A stretch of 64,000 nucleotides of DNA from Pectinophora gossypiella (taxonomy: Eukaryota; Arthropoda; Insecta; Lepidoptera; Gelechiidae). Below, one piece after another: positions 53,309-63,695 of this stretch; position 1 is the stretch's first letter, and each line of letters opens with the position of its first letter. The position numbers were made by a program, and so were the translations under genes. Location of the stretch: contig NC_065405.1 of assembly GCF_024362695.1 (NCBI RefSeq), forward strand, positions 3,976,672-4,040,671, written 5' to 3'. Under the pieces are notes generated by a model that did no database searches, was not told the DNA's origin, and saw only the letters and a program-made list of their open reading frames with translations.

Positions 53309-53948
53309 GGCTCCGCTTCCTGCAGACACCTCCTAATTTTATATTGTCATACCTGTCATTTTCTTATTCCCTAAAAAAGAAATCAGGGATAAAATTTATG
53401 GAACACACGTCAATTTTAGGCAGAAATTGAAATAACCCTTCCAAAATTTTATATTGCTGCTTCGGCTGCCGCGATTCTGCAGCGTATCAGGGATGTTCGT
53501 AGATGACCATGTAGATGGCCTTGCTGCTATTATGAGAAAAAGAGTCCATGATCATCGTCAGCATCCTTGATGTACAGGGCGCGTGGCAGCGGAAACAGCC
53601 TCCTGAAAATTGTAGCAGCTTGCGCCCAGGGTTCATTTTTGAGCACTGGACAAAAGCTCATATATTGCCGAAATCCTAGCTCTTAAATTATTTATATTTT
53701 AATTATTATGTGTTAATGTCTGAAATAAATATGTTTGAATTTGAATTGACCAATAATCCGACAGAATTAAGTAGACAGCACACGTCAAACGGATTGCATA
53801 TTAGCGAGATGCCTGTTACATTCATGCATTTTAAAATTGTCAGTCATCCGTCAGTTGTCTACCAACCGTCCCTTTCCTTTTCGGCGGATAAGAAAGTGAC
53901 AGGTATAACTTAAAATAAAATTAGGATGTGTCTGCAGGAATCGGGGCC
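53309..53948. mobile_element. MITE-6, second copy with LINE insertion
   Basis: Starts GGCTCCGCTTCCTGCAGACA and ends CTGCAGGAATCGGGGCC. It is interrupted by a retroposon at 53457-53747. Without that, the copy is about 350 bp and close to the first. Confidence 0.8.
53457..53747 (+). mobile_element. 5'-truncated LINE insertion in MITE-6
   Basis: Between TTATATTG and the resuming ACCAATAATCCG lies a segment with a short frame end (AASAAAILQRIRDVRR and a stop), GATGTACAGGGCGCGTGGCA, and a 3' end AATAAATATGTTTGAATTTG. Comparison with the uninterrupted neighbour copy gives the limits within a few bases. Confidence 0.75.
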
Positions 53949-53949
53949 A

Positions 53950-54630
53950 CCTTCAGTGTTATTTACAAAACGAAGACTAATAAATAAACTAGCTGTCCGT
54001 GGTCTAATAGGTGGACTCATCGACCACCGAACAAGACACCAGAGGTCCCGAGTTAGATTCCCGATAGGTATCTCCTGATCTTTCTTTGAGTGTCTCCACC
54101 CTTGGGTTGTCAGATGTTCCGTTCGAGTCTGGCCTAATGATGAAGAAAGGCCTATGGTGAAAATAGGTCTGTTTAGCAGTATTTTTAAATGCTAAATAAA
54201 ACGAATTAATCTCTCTCATTTATAAATCTCGTAACTTTATCTAAACAGAAAATATGAATGAAAGTGATGTTTATTGCCCTCTATTAAAACTTCGTCGAAC
54301 TATAAGGGCTGGTGATTGCGCCATCTATTGCAGTATCTCAGTATTACGAAAAGGAACACATTCAAACTCAAACATCACAACCAGTTTGAACTATATTGTA
54401 GTTCTTTATAAATCCGAAAGATGGCACAGACTTAAATTTCTTTAAATTTTTTTTATTTTATAGCTCAAGTGGCTCGACTATTAGCGCATTATTTAAATAC
54501 ATACACCCATACATAAACTCGCGCCTTTTTCCCACTGGGGTAAGCAAAGCAGAGACTGGAATGCAATTTGACTCCATCTTCCGCCTGTCCTTCATCAACA
54601 CTATTTTTATTTTGGTCTCGGCTACTATTT
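53950..54630. other. no recognisable gene; tRNA-like scrap
   Basis: AGCTGTCCGTGGTCTAATAG to AGGTCCCGAGTTAGATTCCC (about 53991-54062) looks like a decayed tRNA-like SINE head. The rest, including TATGGTGAAAATAGGTCTG, is unassigned. Confidence 0.4.
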
Positions 54631-54639
54631 ACTTAACTA

Positions 54640-55085
54640 AGTATGTAGTCGTTACAGGCAAGTACTGGGCCTTTGGCGGCTCAATAGTAACCCTGGCACC
54701 AACCCGACGAGTTTCAACGAGGTCTGTCTGAGAGAAGACACCACGAAGTTTTTACAGGTCTCCTTCAACGGAACTCATTAAATCACATTAAACAGGTATA
54801 AGGCTCCAAACATATTTCTTCTCTAGCATAATGGGTTTATAATGGGTTTTCTCACCATGTTTTCCAGTGAGGTCTATGAGCTGCTTAACCAGGACATGGT
54901 TACTTTTATGGCGATAAATTTCTTCTATCGTGTGGATTGTGAGGTGCATTACCAACCTCTGCAGCCCTGGTGTCAGGGTTATTATTGCGCCACCAAAGGC
55001 CCCTGACATGGCTCATGTTACGATTACTCACTTACATCAGTAAGTAGTAACCGGGACCAACGCGCAACGGCTTAACGTGCCTTCC
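54640..55085 (-). repeat. right arm of a 440-bp inverted duplication
   Basis: Reverse complement of 51880-52320. The arms are separated by about 2.3 kb holding the MITE-6 pair. The shared GCGCAAC insertion next to GGGACCAAC shows that the duplication includes part of the SINE. Confidence 0.88.
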
Positions 55086-55250
55086 GAAGCACGGATCATC
55101 TTACTTTCGGACAATCAGGTGATCAGCCTGTAATGTCCTGACTAAACTAAGGGTCACAAAGTGATTTTTGTGATATGTCTCCAACGGGATTCGAACCTGG
55201 GACCTCCGGATCGTGAGCCCAACGCTCAACCCCTAGACCACAGAGGCGAT
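54905..55250 (-). mobile_element. SINE-A copy, full length
   Basis: The tail begins CTATCGTGTGGATTGTGAGG and the head is at the right (TCTGTGGTCTAGGGGTTGAG, GGTTCGAATCCC on the minus strand). Its inner half belongs to the inverted duplication. Its outer half does not. Confidence 0.82.
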
Positions 55251-55700
55251 CTAAAAGCCTTTGAAATTCGCACAAAGAAACTTTATTACATTAAAATTTC
55301 TTCACGAGAGCAATACAGCGCGTCGGTGGAAAATTAATTTCCTGCACTTTAAAGTTTAAACTAGCTTTAATGAATAACAGCTTATTTAAGTATATTTAAT
55401 TGCTTTCGCTAGCCGATGTTGTGGTTATATAATTAATGTTGTATGGTTTTATAGGTAGCATAACATTTAATAATTACTTCTACATCGTATGTTTAGTACC
55501 TACTGAGGTACGAATAGATTTTTAAATTAATAGCTAAGTATACTGAACTAATATTTTGAATATAAATAGGTATTTTACGAAGGGTATTACCTATATACGT
55601 ACTCTTAGTGAAAAATAAATACAAAATAAATAAATGTGGATATCTTCATCTACATGTATAATCTAATCGATATGTCTATATCGTCATCTTTCAGTGAAAA
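55251..55700. other. no recognisable feature
   Basis: AT-rich unique sequence. Confidence 0.45.
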
Positions 55701-55705
55701 CTTGA

Positions 55706-55798
55706 GTCATGTCAGGGCCTTTGGTAGCTCAATAGTAACCCTGACACCAGGGTTGATGAGGTTGGTAATCCACCTCACAACCCACTCGATAGAAGAAG
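55706..55798 (+). mobile_element. SINE-A tail fragment
   Basis: TTGAGTCATGTCAGGGCCTT, GGTAGCTCAATAGTAACCCT and GACACCAGGGTTGATGAGG to CACTCGATAGAAGAAG. Confidence 0.75.
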
Positions 55799-55917
55799 TG
55801 AAAACTTTATTTATTTATTCATTTATTTGTACACAATAGAACAGACAAATGAAACATACAATGAAAACAGATATAGATAGTACATATAACATTGTTTTAA
55901 GTTTACGCGGTTATCAT

Positions 55918-56032
55918 AATTAAAACACATAATAACGGGTTCTTACGGGTTCTTGCAACAGTGTCGAAATATCGGGAGTCTCATATTCCTGTTTTAAACG
56001 CGGTAAGAACCCGTTATTATGTGTTTTAATTA
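55918..56032. mobile_element. MITE-5 copy
   Basis: AATTAAAACACATAATAACG at the left and CGTTATTATGTGTTTTAATT at the right are perfect inverted ends. Internal TGCAACAGTGTCGAAATATC and GGGAGTCTCATATTCC match the other copies. The left arm has a short internal duplication (GGGTTCTTACGGGTTCTTG). Confidence 0.72.
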
Positions 56033-56334
56033 GTACAGATAAGCCTAGATCTAATAAAGAGAACAAAAAAACACATTCCGGTGTAATTTTTGTTCGCAAT
56101 AGCTACGCTACTTTCAATTTAGGTAATTTTGGTCACAAGTAATAATTGAATAAATTATATACGTAATTTTGTCGAGGAAATTCGGAATGTGATTTTTCAA
56201 AATCGGCGTTTACGTTGTCTTCACCATAAGGCCACGATATCTATAGGTACACAAAAACGAATAAAAGCGTAAAATCAAGTAAACGTGCTATGCGTTCCAT
56301 GGTATAAGAAAACCAGGTATGTTCAATCCTATAT

Positions 56335-56700
56335 GAAGCCGCCATTGCTAGCCCATTGATGACTTATTTTTTTTTTATAAAGGTTATGTCCTGGAATCAA
56401 GTCCTTTGGGCCAAGTCTTCGTTTCATGTCTTTTAAATTATTTTAGTTTGTACGTAGCACAAGCACAGCACGAATATGTTTATAAATTCACAATAGTATT
56501 TTTTATGTATTTATATAGATTGATGACATAAGTGTTACCACTGTGTTACCATTAAATTGGTATCTGCAACATTCCAAGGACGTAAATTTTATTATTGAAA
56601 ATTAAGCGAATTACTAACTAATGTATTTATTTACTATTACTTGTCACATATATAAAAATAATGGTCGTGGGTAATTTATTTTTAGGAAATGGCAACGCAG
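56335..56700 (+). repeat. dispersed repeat: copies at 1.3 kb and 4.4 kb joined
   Basis: The left half (56375-56525) is the inverse of 4380-4540 and the right half (56520-56693) the inverse of 1285-1490. This is the only place in the window where both are contiguous, so it is the best copy of a larger non-coding element. Confidence 0.6.
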
Positions 56701-57134
56701 GGTGGTATGACGAGCTGGGCTAACCTTGAAATGTTAGCTGTCACTTCTGAGCATACCTGGTCTTCTTATGCCATGGTGCGTTCCTTTCATCGAGTGCCTA
56801 AACACGAATTACGTTTGATATGATTTCTTTGCGGAAAGCACCCTCTTTGAAAACCTAAAGAAAACAAATTACTTTGGTCTCTTAAATAAACATTTTTTCT
56901 CATTTCAAACGACTTAAGGTAACATTAAATTTGTCAAAGAATCCGTGAAAACGTTTAAGTACCCGTTTGATGTTAGTCGCGTTAGAATGTTTGGGACCCC
57001 GTCATAGAATAAGGAATAATATTACGTCGTGGTTTCTAAATACTAAGTAGGTAGATTCTTCAAAGGTACCTAAGTAATCGAAATTTATACTTTTATGTAT
57101 TTATCCCGATGAGCTCTGACCTGGTATAGAAAAC

Positions 57135-57500
57135 GCAATAGGATGCGGACCTGTGGTTAAAAAGGCCACATCGAAGCAATTGGGTTGTGTACTAGGTTCA
57201 AGATAAATTATGAAATTGTGATTACTAAATAAAGACATCTGTCTTTATTTAGATCTCTAAAACTAACGAAAAACATTTTCTTTTTTATTTTTAACTTATT
57301 TACGTATTTTAATCAAGAAAAACGTAATAACAAGTCAGATATTTTATCACGTTTTTCTGTGATGTCACAGTGTGCTTTTTCATACAAATTCCTCAGTAAT
57401 TTGTGTTTGGAGGTTTAGTAAAAAGTAATTGATTTGACTAGTTGGAAACTCGCCTATTCATCTAAAACAGCAATATTGCTATTTGACATTTTGTGTGCAT
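57135..57500 (+). mobile_element. MITE-9, longest copy
   Basis: TTAAAAAGGCCACATCGAAG, GTTCAAGATAAATTATG, TGATTACTAAATAAAGAC, TTATCACGTTTTTCTGTG and GCAATATTGCTATTTGACAT combine the blocks found separately at 14.0, 15.4, 23.6 and 51.0 kb. No transposase frame. Confidence 0.6.
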
Positions 57501-57574
57501 TGAGCACTTACTTTCATTAGCACAAATGTCAAATTGTCACCTTTCTAGCATCAGTTATTCCGTTTCCACAGAGC

Positions 57575-57690
57575 TCGATTTGACATGGCAGGTTTTTTAC
57601 AGAAGCGACTGCCTGTCTGACTTTTCAATTCGAAAGGAATACCAGCTCAATATAGGTTACATCACACACCTCCGAAACGTATAAGTACTT
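57575..57690 (-). mobile_element. SINE-F fragment
   Basis: TTTTACAGAAGCGACTGCCT, ATACCAGCTCAATATAGG and CACACACCTCCGAAACG match inverted SINE-F sequence (compare 32315-32400). Confidence 0.6.
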
Positions 57691-57849
57691 ATACTTATCC
57701 AATTTGAAGAAAGTCAGCTGGAAACCTTCACACTCATGATAAACGTCTCAAGATTGGCATGTCGCATAGTGACAGGATAATAAAATAGCCAGTTACCTAC
57801 TAAATGTTTTTGCAGTTTACCAATTCAACCCCAAAGATTTTGGTTTTGG

Positions 57850-58345
57850 TGTTATACAAGACCATTAACCCGGCCCCAGGGGGGACAGAGTCATCTTCTA
57901 TGCCCCCCACTGGGGCAATTCCTGTTCGGCGCGTCCTAGCCGCGGGGGTGAACGCTTCTTACTTCAGTAAGCCGTAGTAAGATGGTCGCTGAGTTTGAAT
58001 AGGGAGTGTACAACGTAGAATCCTTGCCCGGGGATACGGGTGAAGACCACAACGGTTGCAGAGGTGGAGATGAGAGCCATCGGTTCGGCAATGCAGGATG
58101 GAAGAGGCGAGTCACAGGGACTGTAACCTGGAAACTGGCAGAGGGCAGCAGTAACTGTCAGTACTATTAAGAGGCGGAGGACAGGAGTACGGCTTTGAAA
58201 TATACTACTCTGGGCGCCATCCTACTCGCGTCAGACTGAGTACTGCGGGGCGGAAGGCAAGAGGGAAACCACTGGTCTATTTTTCCCTAAAAAGTAGCAT
58301 GAAGGAAGCTACACCGACAAGAGCGTGGCTTTTAAATAAGTGATG
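57850..58345 (+). mobile_element. GC-rich LINE derivative or SINE ending in the LINE-E tail
   Basis: A GC-rich block (CCCCCACTGGGGCAATTCC, CTTGCCCGGGGATACGGG, GTCACAGGGACTGTAACC, GGGCGCCATCCTACTCGC, GGAAGGCAAGAGGGAAACC, TTTTTCCCTAAAAAGTAGC) is joined directly to the LINE-E 3' end (CTACACCGACAAGAGCGTGG, then a GATGATGATG tail). I recognise the block as common in Lepidoptera. It looks like a 5' UTR fused to a 3' end, that is, an internally deleted LINE or a SINE parasitic on LINE-E. Confidence 0.6.
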
Positions 58346-58458
58346 ATGATGACTAATTCAACCAAAAGTGTATAAAATTATCTGCGTATCTCTACGGAAT
58401 CTTCCTAACCATAGCTAAATCGTCACTTGGCAACATTTTATTTGTCCTCGTTCGTAGT

Positions 58459-58606
58459 GTACGGTCACGAGCATTAATATGTACCACTTTGGTACCATGT
58501 CACATTAACTTTTTTGACAGATTGAACTGTAAGTCTCACTAAATGACAAATATGTTAGTGCGACAGAGTCCTAAAGTGGGTATTATTATATTGCTCATGA
58601 CTGTAC
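58459..58606. mobile_element. MITE-1 copy, full length
   Basis: GTACGGTCACGAGCATTAAT to TATTGCTCATGACTGTAC, same 148-bp length class and the same inner palindrome. Confidence 0.85.
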
Positions 58607-58619
58607 GTGTGCGTATATT

Positions 58620-59330
58620 GAATGCTATGATGCGGGGTTCCACATTCATGGAATTTCCATTCATTTCAATTCTTTATCTTTATAAAAATATTTTTAGCTC
58701 TTATTAACTTTTAGTATTTTTTGTTACTAATGGGTAATGATACTTAGTCCAGTCCTGATAACAGATTTTAAAGTTTTCATTCTAATTGTTAGAGATTTCT
58801 TAAATGTGCAGTGCACACCTATATGATCTTAAAATCGCACATACATAAGATCACACCTTTATCCCATTGGGGTAGGCAGAGAGATCGAAATTCCACTTGC
58901 AATTATACTTAGCGTGTTTTACTTCAAATACATTATTTTCTCATAAAGCCAAGGTAAACAAATACAAAGGCAAACAGTGTTCCTGGCATACAAAACCAAT
59001 GCTTAATTGAATGGAAGCCGTAGTGCCTACACCTTTCGTCACCGCAACCGCACGCTTTGCCGCGCTGCTGCGTACAATTCAATTTTAGCAACGTTGTTTC
59101 TACTTTCCATCAGGCGTTGTTAGCCTGTGGCGGGTTCGGTTCGTTTTATGTACGTGGAGAAATACATTTTGATTTTTGAATATCAAATGCTGAAGTTGTT
59201 GAGCTTGTCGGAAACGATCAAACAATAAAAATCCTCCGACGACATGTACCTAACAGAACACATACGTTGTTCACTATTTTATGACCAATTAGGTAATAAT
59301 AGTTCACTTCAATTCTTTCTCTTGTTCTTC
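58620..59330. other. no recognisable feature
   Basis: Unique sequence with a GC-richer patch at 59020-59080 (CACCGCAACCGCACGCTTTG). No gene or repeat assigned. Confidence 0.4.
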
Positions 59331-59334
59331 AACC

Positions 59335-59567
59335 CTTGTGTCAGGTTTACTATTGAGCCGCCAAAGGTTCATGTAACGACTACTTACTTACATCAGTAAG
59401 TAGTAACCGGGACCAACGTCTTAACGTGCCTTCCGAAGCACGGATCATCTTACTTTCGGACAATCAGGTGATCAGCTTGTAATGTCCTAACCAAACTAGG
59501 GATTTTGTTGTGATATATCCCCACAGGGAATCGAACGCTCAACCACTGGACTACGAAAGTCGTTAAT
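59335..59567 (-). mobile_element. SINE-A copy, shortened
   Basis: ACCCTTGTGTCAGGTTTACT, ATTGAGCCGCCAAAGG, ACTTACATCAGTAAGTAGTA, ACCGGGACCAACG and GATCATCTTACTTTCGGACA. The head at the right is decayed. Confidence 0.75.
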
Positions 59568-59942
59568 TCTATGTTCATACTTAATTTAATATTTTAGCCT
59601 TCTGGTTTTATTTATTGGTGTAACAGCTTCTTTAATAGTTTTCAACTTAATTATGGTGTTTGCCATATCCCACGCTTCCCGTTTACAAGATTGAAGCACC
59701 TTTATTAATAGGTATTTTCAAAAACTAGATAATGTAAGATAAGCTGCAAAAGTCCAATCAGTTTCTTGCAAAGTAAAACATCAAACTGGTTGCACTTAAG
59801 ACCTCGTAGTTACATGTCATTTCTGTAATAGACCAAAAACACCTACAAAAACATAAATTTTATAATTATGACAACTAATGGTACATAATTTCAGCACTGT
59901 TTACAAATAATTCGCTGGGCTCAGTGACTAAAGTTTTGCTCT

Positions 59943-60245
59943 TTAATTCAAATTCAAATTCAAAAATATCTTTATTCAGTAGGTAACATAGTTACACTTT
60001 GAATCGTCAATTTTTACATAACGAACGTCTCATCCGCCTAAAACTACTGCAGCTTCTCACAACCTGTATAGCCGGGGAAAAGCAGCTGCAAGAAAAACCT
60101 CGGCACAGGGCCCTAGACGTTCTTTAAAAAATTAAAAATAAACATAAAATATTGGTATACAATTGAGTAATTTAGCTGCCTAATTTCAGTTCTCAGACAG
60201 TTAATCCCATGCATTCATATCTTCTAAATAATCACTAACTTTATA
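59943..60245 (-). mobile_element. LINE-1f 3' end, minus strand
   Basis: The tail at the left (AATTCAAATTCAAATTC, AAAAATATCTTTATTCAGTA), then the 3' UTR CATCCGCCTAAAACTACTGC, CACAACCTGTATAGCCGGGG to TCCCATGCATTCATATCTTC. The closest relative is 30665-30975. Confidence 0.78.
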
Positions 60246-60731
60246 ATAACCTTTTTTGTAAAGTTTTTGTTTAACTACTGTCTTAAAGCAGTTGAAAGGC
60301 AAATTCTGAATGTCAAAAGGCAAATTGTACCTACCATGAACAATGGACATCTGGCCTTGAAGCATGTTTATGCTAAAAAGTGCCAAGAGTCACAAACCAT
60401 GAAGCAATCCCTGTCTGACACCAGAAACCGCAAGCTTTTAGCGCGGCGCGGAACCAATGAGGTACTTTCCAGACTACGTTCCCCAAAAAAATATAGATGG
60501 CATTATAAAAATGTGCCTGGCACTATAAAAATGTGCCTTCAAATAACCTTCTAATTTCATGGATAGCACACATACGCATCTTTGTTTGTTATCTTTGATT
60601 TTAGCTATAAATGATGACCCTTGTTATTACACCCAGGCACACCACATCTTCCACCTATTATTATTCTGATCAAAATAAAGAGAAGTAATATAGGTACCAA
60701 CATTTTCTATACATAATTTGATCCAAATATC

Positions 60732-61025
60732 ATCATCGTCATCATCAGCCCATTAACGTCCCCAATGCTGGGGCACGGGCCTTCCCTATGGATGGATATG
60801 GAGGTCGGGCCTTAAACCATCACGCAGGGCCAGTGCGGATTGATGGTTATTAACGACTGCTAATGCAGCCGGGACCAATGGCTTAACGTACCTTCCGAAG
60901 CACGGAGGAGCTCGATATGAAAACTTTTTTTGTGGTCACCCGTCCTATGGCCGGCCTTTGTGAAAGTTGCTTAACTTCAACAATCGCAGACGGAGCGGGT
61001 TTACCGCTGCGCCACCGAGCTCCTC
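60732..61025 (-). mobile_element. SINE-B with 11-bp target duplication, nested
   Basis: ATCCAAATATC at 60721-60731 and 61026-61036 flank a full SINE-B in the minus orientation. The head has one decayed position (AGCGGGTTT). Confidence 0.9.
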
Positions 61026-61037
61026 ATCCAAATATCT

Positions 61038-61157
61038 CATCATCATCAATTTAAGAGCCACGCTCTTGTCGGTGCAGCATTTTCCATTCCAGTCTATCAA
61101 AGGCCAATTCCTTGACTTCCCTATAAGACACGACGTTAACCTTTTCTTTAATCTGTT
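61038..61157 (-). pseudogene. LINE-E C-terminus, 5'-truncated, 10-bp target duplication
   Basis: CCAAATATCT at 61028-61037 and 61158-61167 flank 120 bp that read on the minus strand as KEKVNVVSYREVKELAFD to LHRQERGS-like sequence with a stop and an (ATG)n tail. The duplication overlaps that of the SINE next to it. Confidence 0.85.
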
Positions 61158-61376
61158 CCAAATATCTAGCAACAATTATTTTATTATATTTTTGCCATTA
61201 CATTAATTTTTTGAATAATTATGTACCGGAGTAATGAGAAAATATGTAAATCTGTACAGCGCCATCTATATTGTTTTTGGGGAACGTAGCCTGTAAAATA
61301 CCTCATTACATTTCCCCAAAATGCCAGGAACGTATGTTTACATTCTTAGATTGACGATATTAAACTTGTCTTTCTG

Positions 61377-61525
61377 TGCATCTTCTCCCTAGCGTTATCC
61401 CATTTTCACAGAGTCCGCTTACCTAACCTAAAGATTTGACAGGTCCGGTTCGTCCAGAAGCGACTGCCTGTGTGACTTTCAACAAACCAGCCCAATACAG
61501 GTTAGGTCGAATACTTCCTAAACTT
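61377..61525 (-). mobile_element. SINE-F fragment
   Basis: CTTCTCCCTAGCGTTATCCC, AGTCCGCTTACCTAACCTAA, AGATTTGACAGGTCCGG and AGCCCAATACAGGTTAGGTC. Confidence 0.7.
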
Positions 61526-61529
61526 ACTT

Positions 61530-63260
61530 GTTTTTCTGTGCAATGTTTACGAAGCACAGTTTTACAACCACTGATGCTTAAAAGCCTCCAACAACGTAGT
61601 AAAGTCATTACTCACATTCGAAAATTGCTACAAATAAGGACATACAACCAAGCTATACCCTACACCCTTATATGAAGACTCAAAATCGATATTTTAAAAT
61701 GAATTTTCATTGTGGCTAAGCGTTACCGAGGTATATGAAGGTACATTCATAGAAGCCGGGGTGTGACGGCTTTTGATCTTAAAGTTCTTTATTTTTTTCT
61801 CAAATTTCCCCAAGATTAAGTATAGAAGAGCCTGTCAAACACCAAAGTCGTTTGTTTGATGTTTTTTTAAACACGATTTTTGAGTTATAAAATTAGTGTT
61901 GTGAGAGTTTTAACTACTTTAATTGGTGGTTTGGTTGTTGTTTTTTTATAAATCTATGACGTACTATATTTCAATGATTATTATTACTAAATACAATGTT
62001 AATAAAATATATAACATAGTAAAATTAAAAAACAATACGTCAAAATACACACACACATAAAAATCATACCAACCTTTTATATATATATAAAAACCATATT
62101 AGGCGTCAAAAAGCCCGTACGGATGATTATAATTATATTACTATATTTATTTCATACTGATGTTGTGTTGTGGCAGCTTTTTTTCTACCTAAGCTATTCT
62201 GGATGATGTATTATTTCTTATAATAGTGGTATTTTGAGTTTACTAGCAGAGCCGCTTCTGCTCTTTTCTGGTACATTCGGACAAAGAGCAGCTCTATTGC
62301 GAGATAAAAAAGTCCACGAGCTAGGCGCGGAAAAAAACAAAAATCTCAAAAACACTCAAAACTCGAAATTAGTTCAACACAATTTAAAATGCAAAAGCGA
62401 ATTAACGAATTCATAAAAAAAGCAAATTGCAGTTGCGTCAAAGCGATAAAGTTGGAGTTTAATCGAAAAAACTAGGCTCACAACCAACATACACACGAAA
62501 ACGGTTCATTTGCAAACGTTCACACATTTGCGAATGTGCGAAACATTTTGCGAATATTCCCGCGTTTTGCGAATATTCAGCCATTTTGTGAATCGTCCAT
62601 TTTGGCTGCGTCGCTGGCGTGGGCAAATAATTTGCATCTGGCGCGCTCTATGACTGGATATTTCATATGTGCCAGTGTAGTTAGTGCAAACCGTGCTAAC
62701 ATTCATATTTTTGCAGCCAGCTACGTAATGTTCAAGTACTGAGCGGGTATTTGCTTAAAAAATAATGTTTTCCACCATTTTTCCCGACGGCTCTTTCCGC
62801 GCTGGATTAAAATTAAAAAATACGCGTTTTACGTACTTACTTTAGTTTTTTATGAAGTTTTATTTTTATAGTATAATGAGTTTCGTGGAAAAATAATTTA
62901 AGTGTGGGTAAGATATATGTATTTTTACCCGATGTTGGCGAAGCAAAAAGGAGGATTATGTGTTTCACCGCCATGTATGGTATGTAAGTATGTGTATATG
63001 CACGTCTGTACCAACCTAACTTCTAAACCACCTGTCAGAATTTGACAAATGAGATGTCACTAGAAGCGTCTTGATTGTCCGGTAATTATAGGCTATGTGA
63101 CGTCACGTTAAATTAAATATGGCGCCCTGTAGAGGACATAAACTGAGGACGAAAACATATTTTTTTTCGAATGGTGGTGTTTTGGGTATCAAATGAAAGG
63201 GCTTAATTTGCATATTTTGAATATGTACATATTATTAGCTTTTTCTTGCGGGTTTCCTTG
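61530..63260. other. mostly unassigned
   Basis: Contains a (TA)n plus CCATATTAGGCGTCAAAAAG block at 62078-62115, shared with 12349-12376, and TTTTGCGAATATTC twice (about 62546 and 62564). At about 62938-63230 a segment (GGCGAAGCAAAAAGGAGG, GGTGTTTTGGGTATCAAATG) resembles a repeat common in moths. No protein-coding signal. Confidence 0.45.
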
Positions 63261-63267
63261 TATTTCA

Positions 63268-63365
63268 TTAAAGAACATAATACCGGGTTCTTACCGCGTT
63301 AATCAGGGATATGAGTGTCCCGATATTTCAACACTGTTGCAAGTGCCATGATCAAGGGACGACTG
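63268..63365. mobile_element. MITE-5 copy, right end lost
   Basis: AAAGAACATAATACCGGGTT, CTTACCGCGTTAATCAGGG, ATATGAGTGTCCCGATATTT and CAACACTGTTGCAAGTGCC. The mirrored right arm is absent. Confidence 0.6.
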
Positions 63366-63551
63366 ATGAAATTGGAGTACAGTAGGTAGATTCATATAGG
63401 TAGGTAGGATCCTAGTATTTACTCGACAATTACGTTCAATTGATAACATGACTGCTCAGCCATGTTCCGGAAAGTTTTATCTTCTAATCTAGCATGAAAC
63501 AGGTATCGGAAGTACTTTATCTTAATAAATAATACCCCAAAATAATATTTA

Positions 63552-63695
63552 TAATATTTGCCACATATGGCATTAACTATTTGGCCGGACAAATGGGGAG
63601 CGCTGAAGGCTCTCACCCCGTACAACGTTTAAGACAACATGCCTGAGGGTGCCTGGTTAGGCGCGAACCTCGGCTCAGGGCGTCGTCTGAGAGAA
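63552..63695 (-). mobile_element. LINE-D 3' end, truncated at both sides
   Basis: TTTGCCACATATGGCATTAA, CTATTTGGCCGGACAAATGG, GGAGCGCTGAAGGCTCTCAC and CGTCGTCTGAGAGAAAC. The A tail is missing at the left. Confidence 0.68.

Larger units (their letters stand above)
60456..61307. mobile_element. MITE-7 copy carrying two nested retroposons
   Basis: The ends AATGAGGTACTTTCCAGACT..ACGTTCCCCAAAAAAATATA and TATTGTTTTTGGGGAACGTA..GCCTGTAAAATACCTCATT are inverted. The interior matches 145-315. SINE-B (60732-61025) and a LINE-E tail (61038-61157) inserted later. Without them the element is about 0.43 kb. Confidence 0.75.

Noticed and set aside
60267..60554. 95-codon frame next to the LINE-1f tail
   Set aside because: It runs from LINE 3' UTR into a MITE end, with no recognisable protein content.
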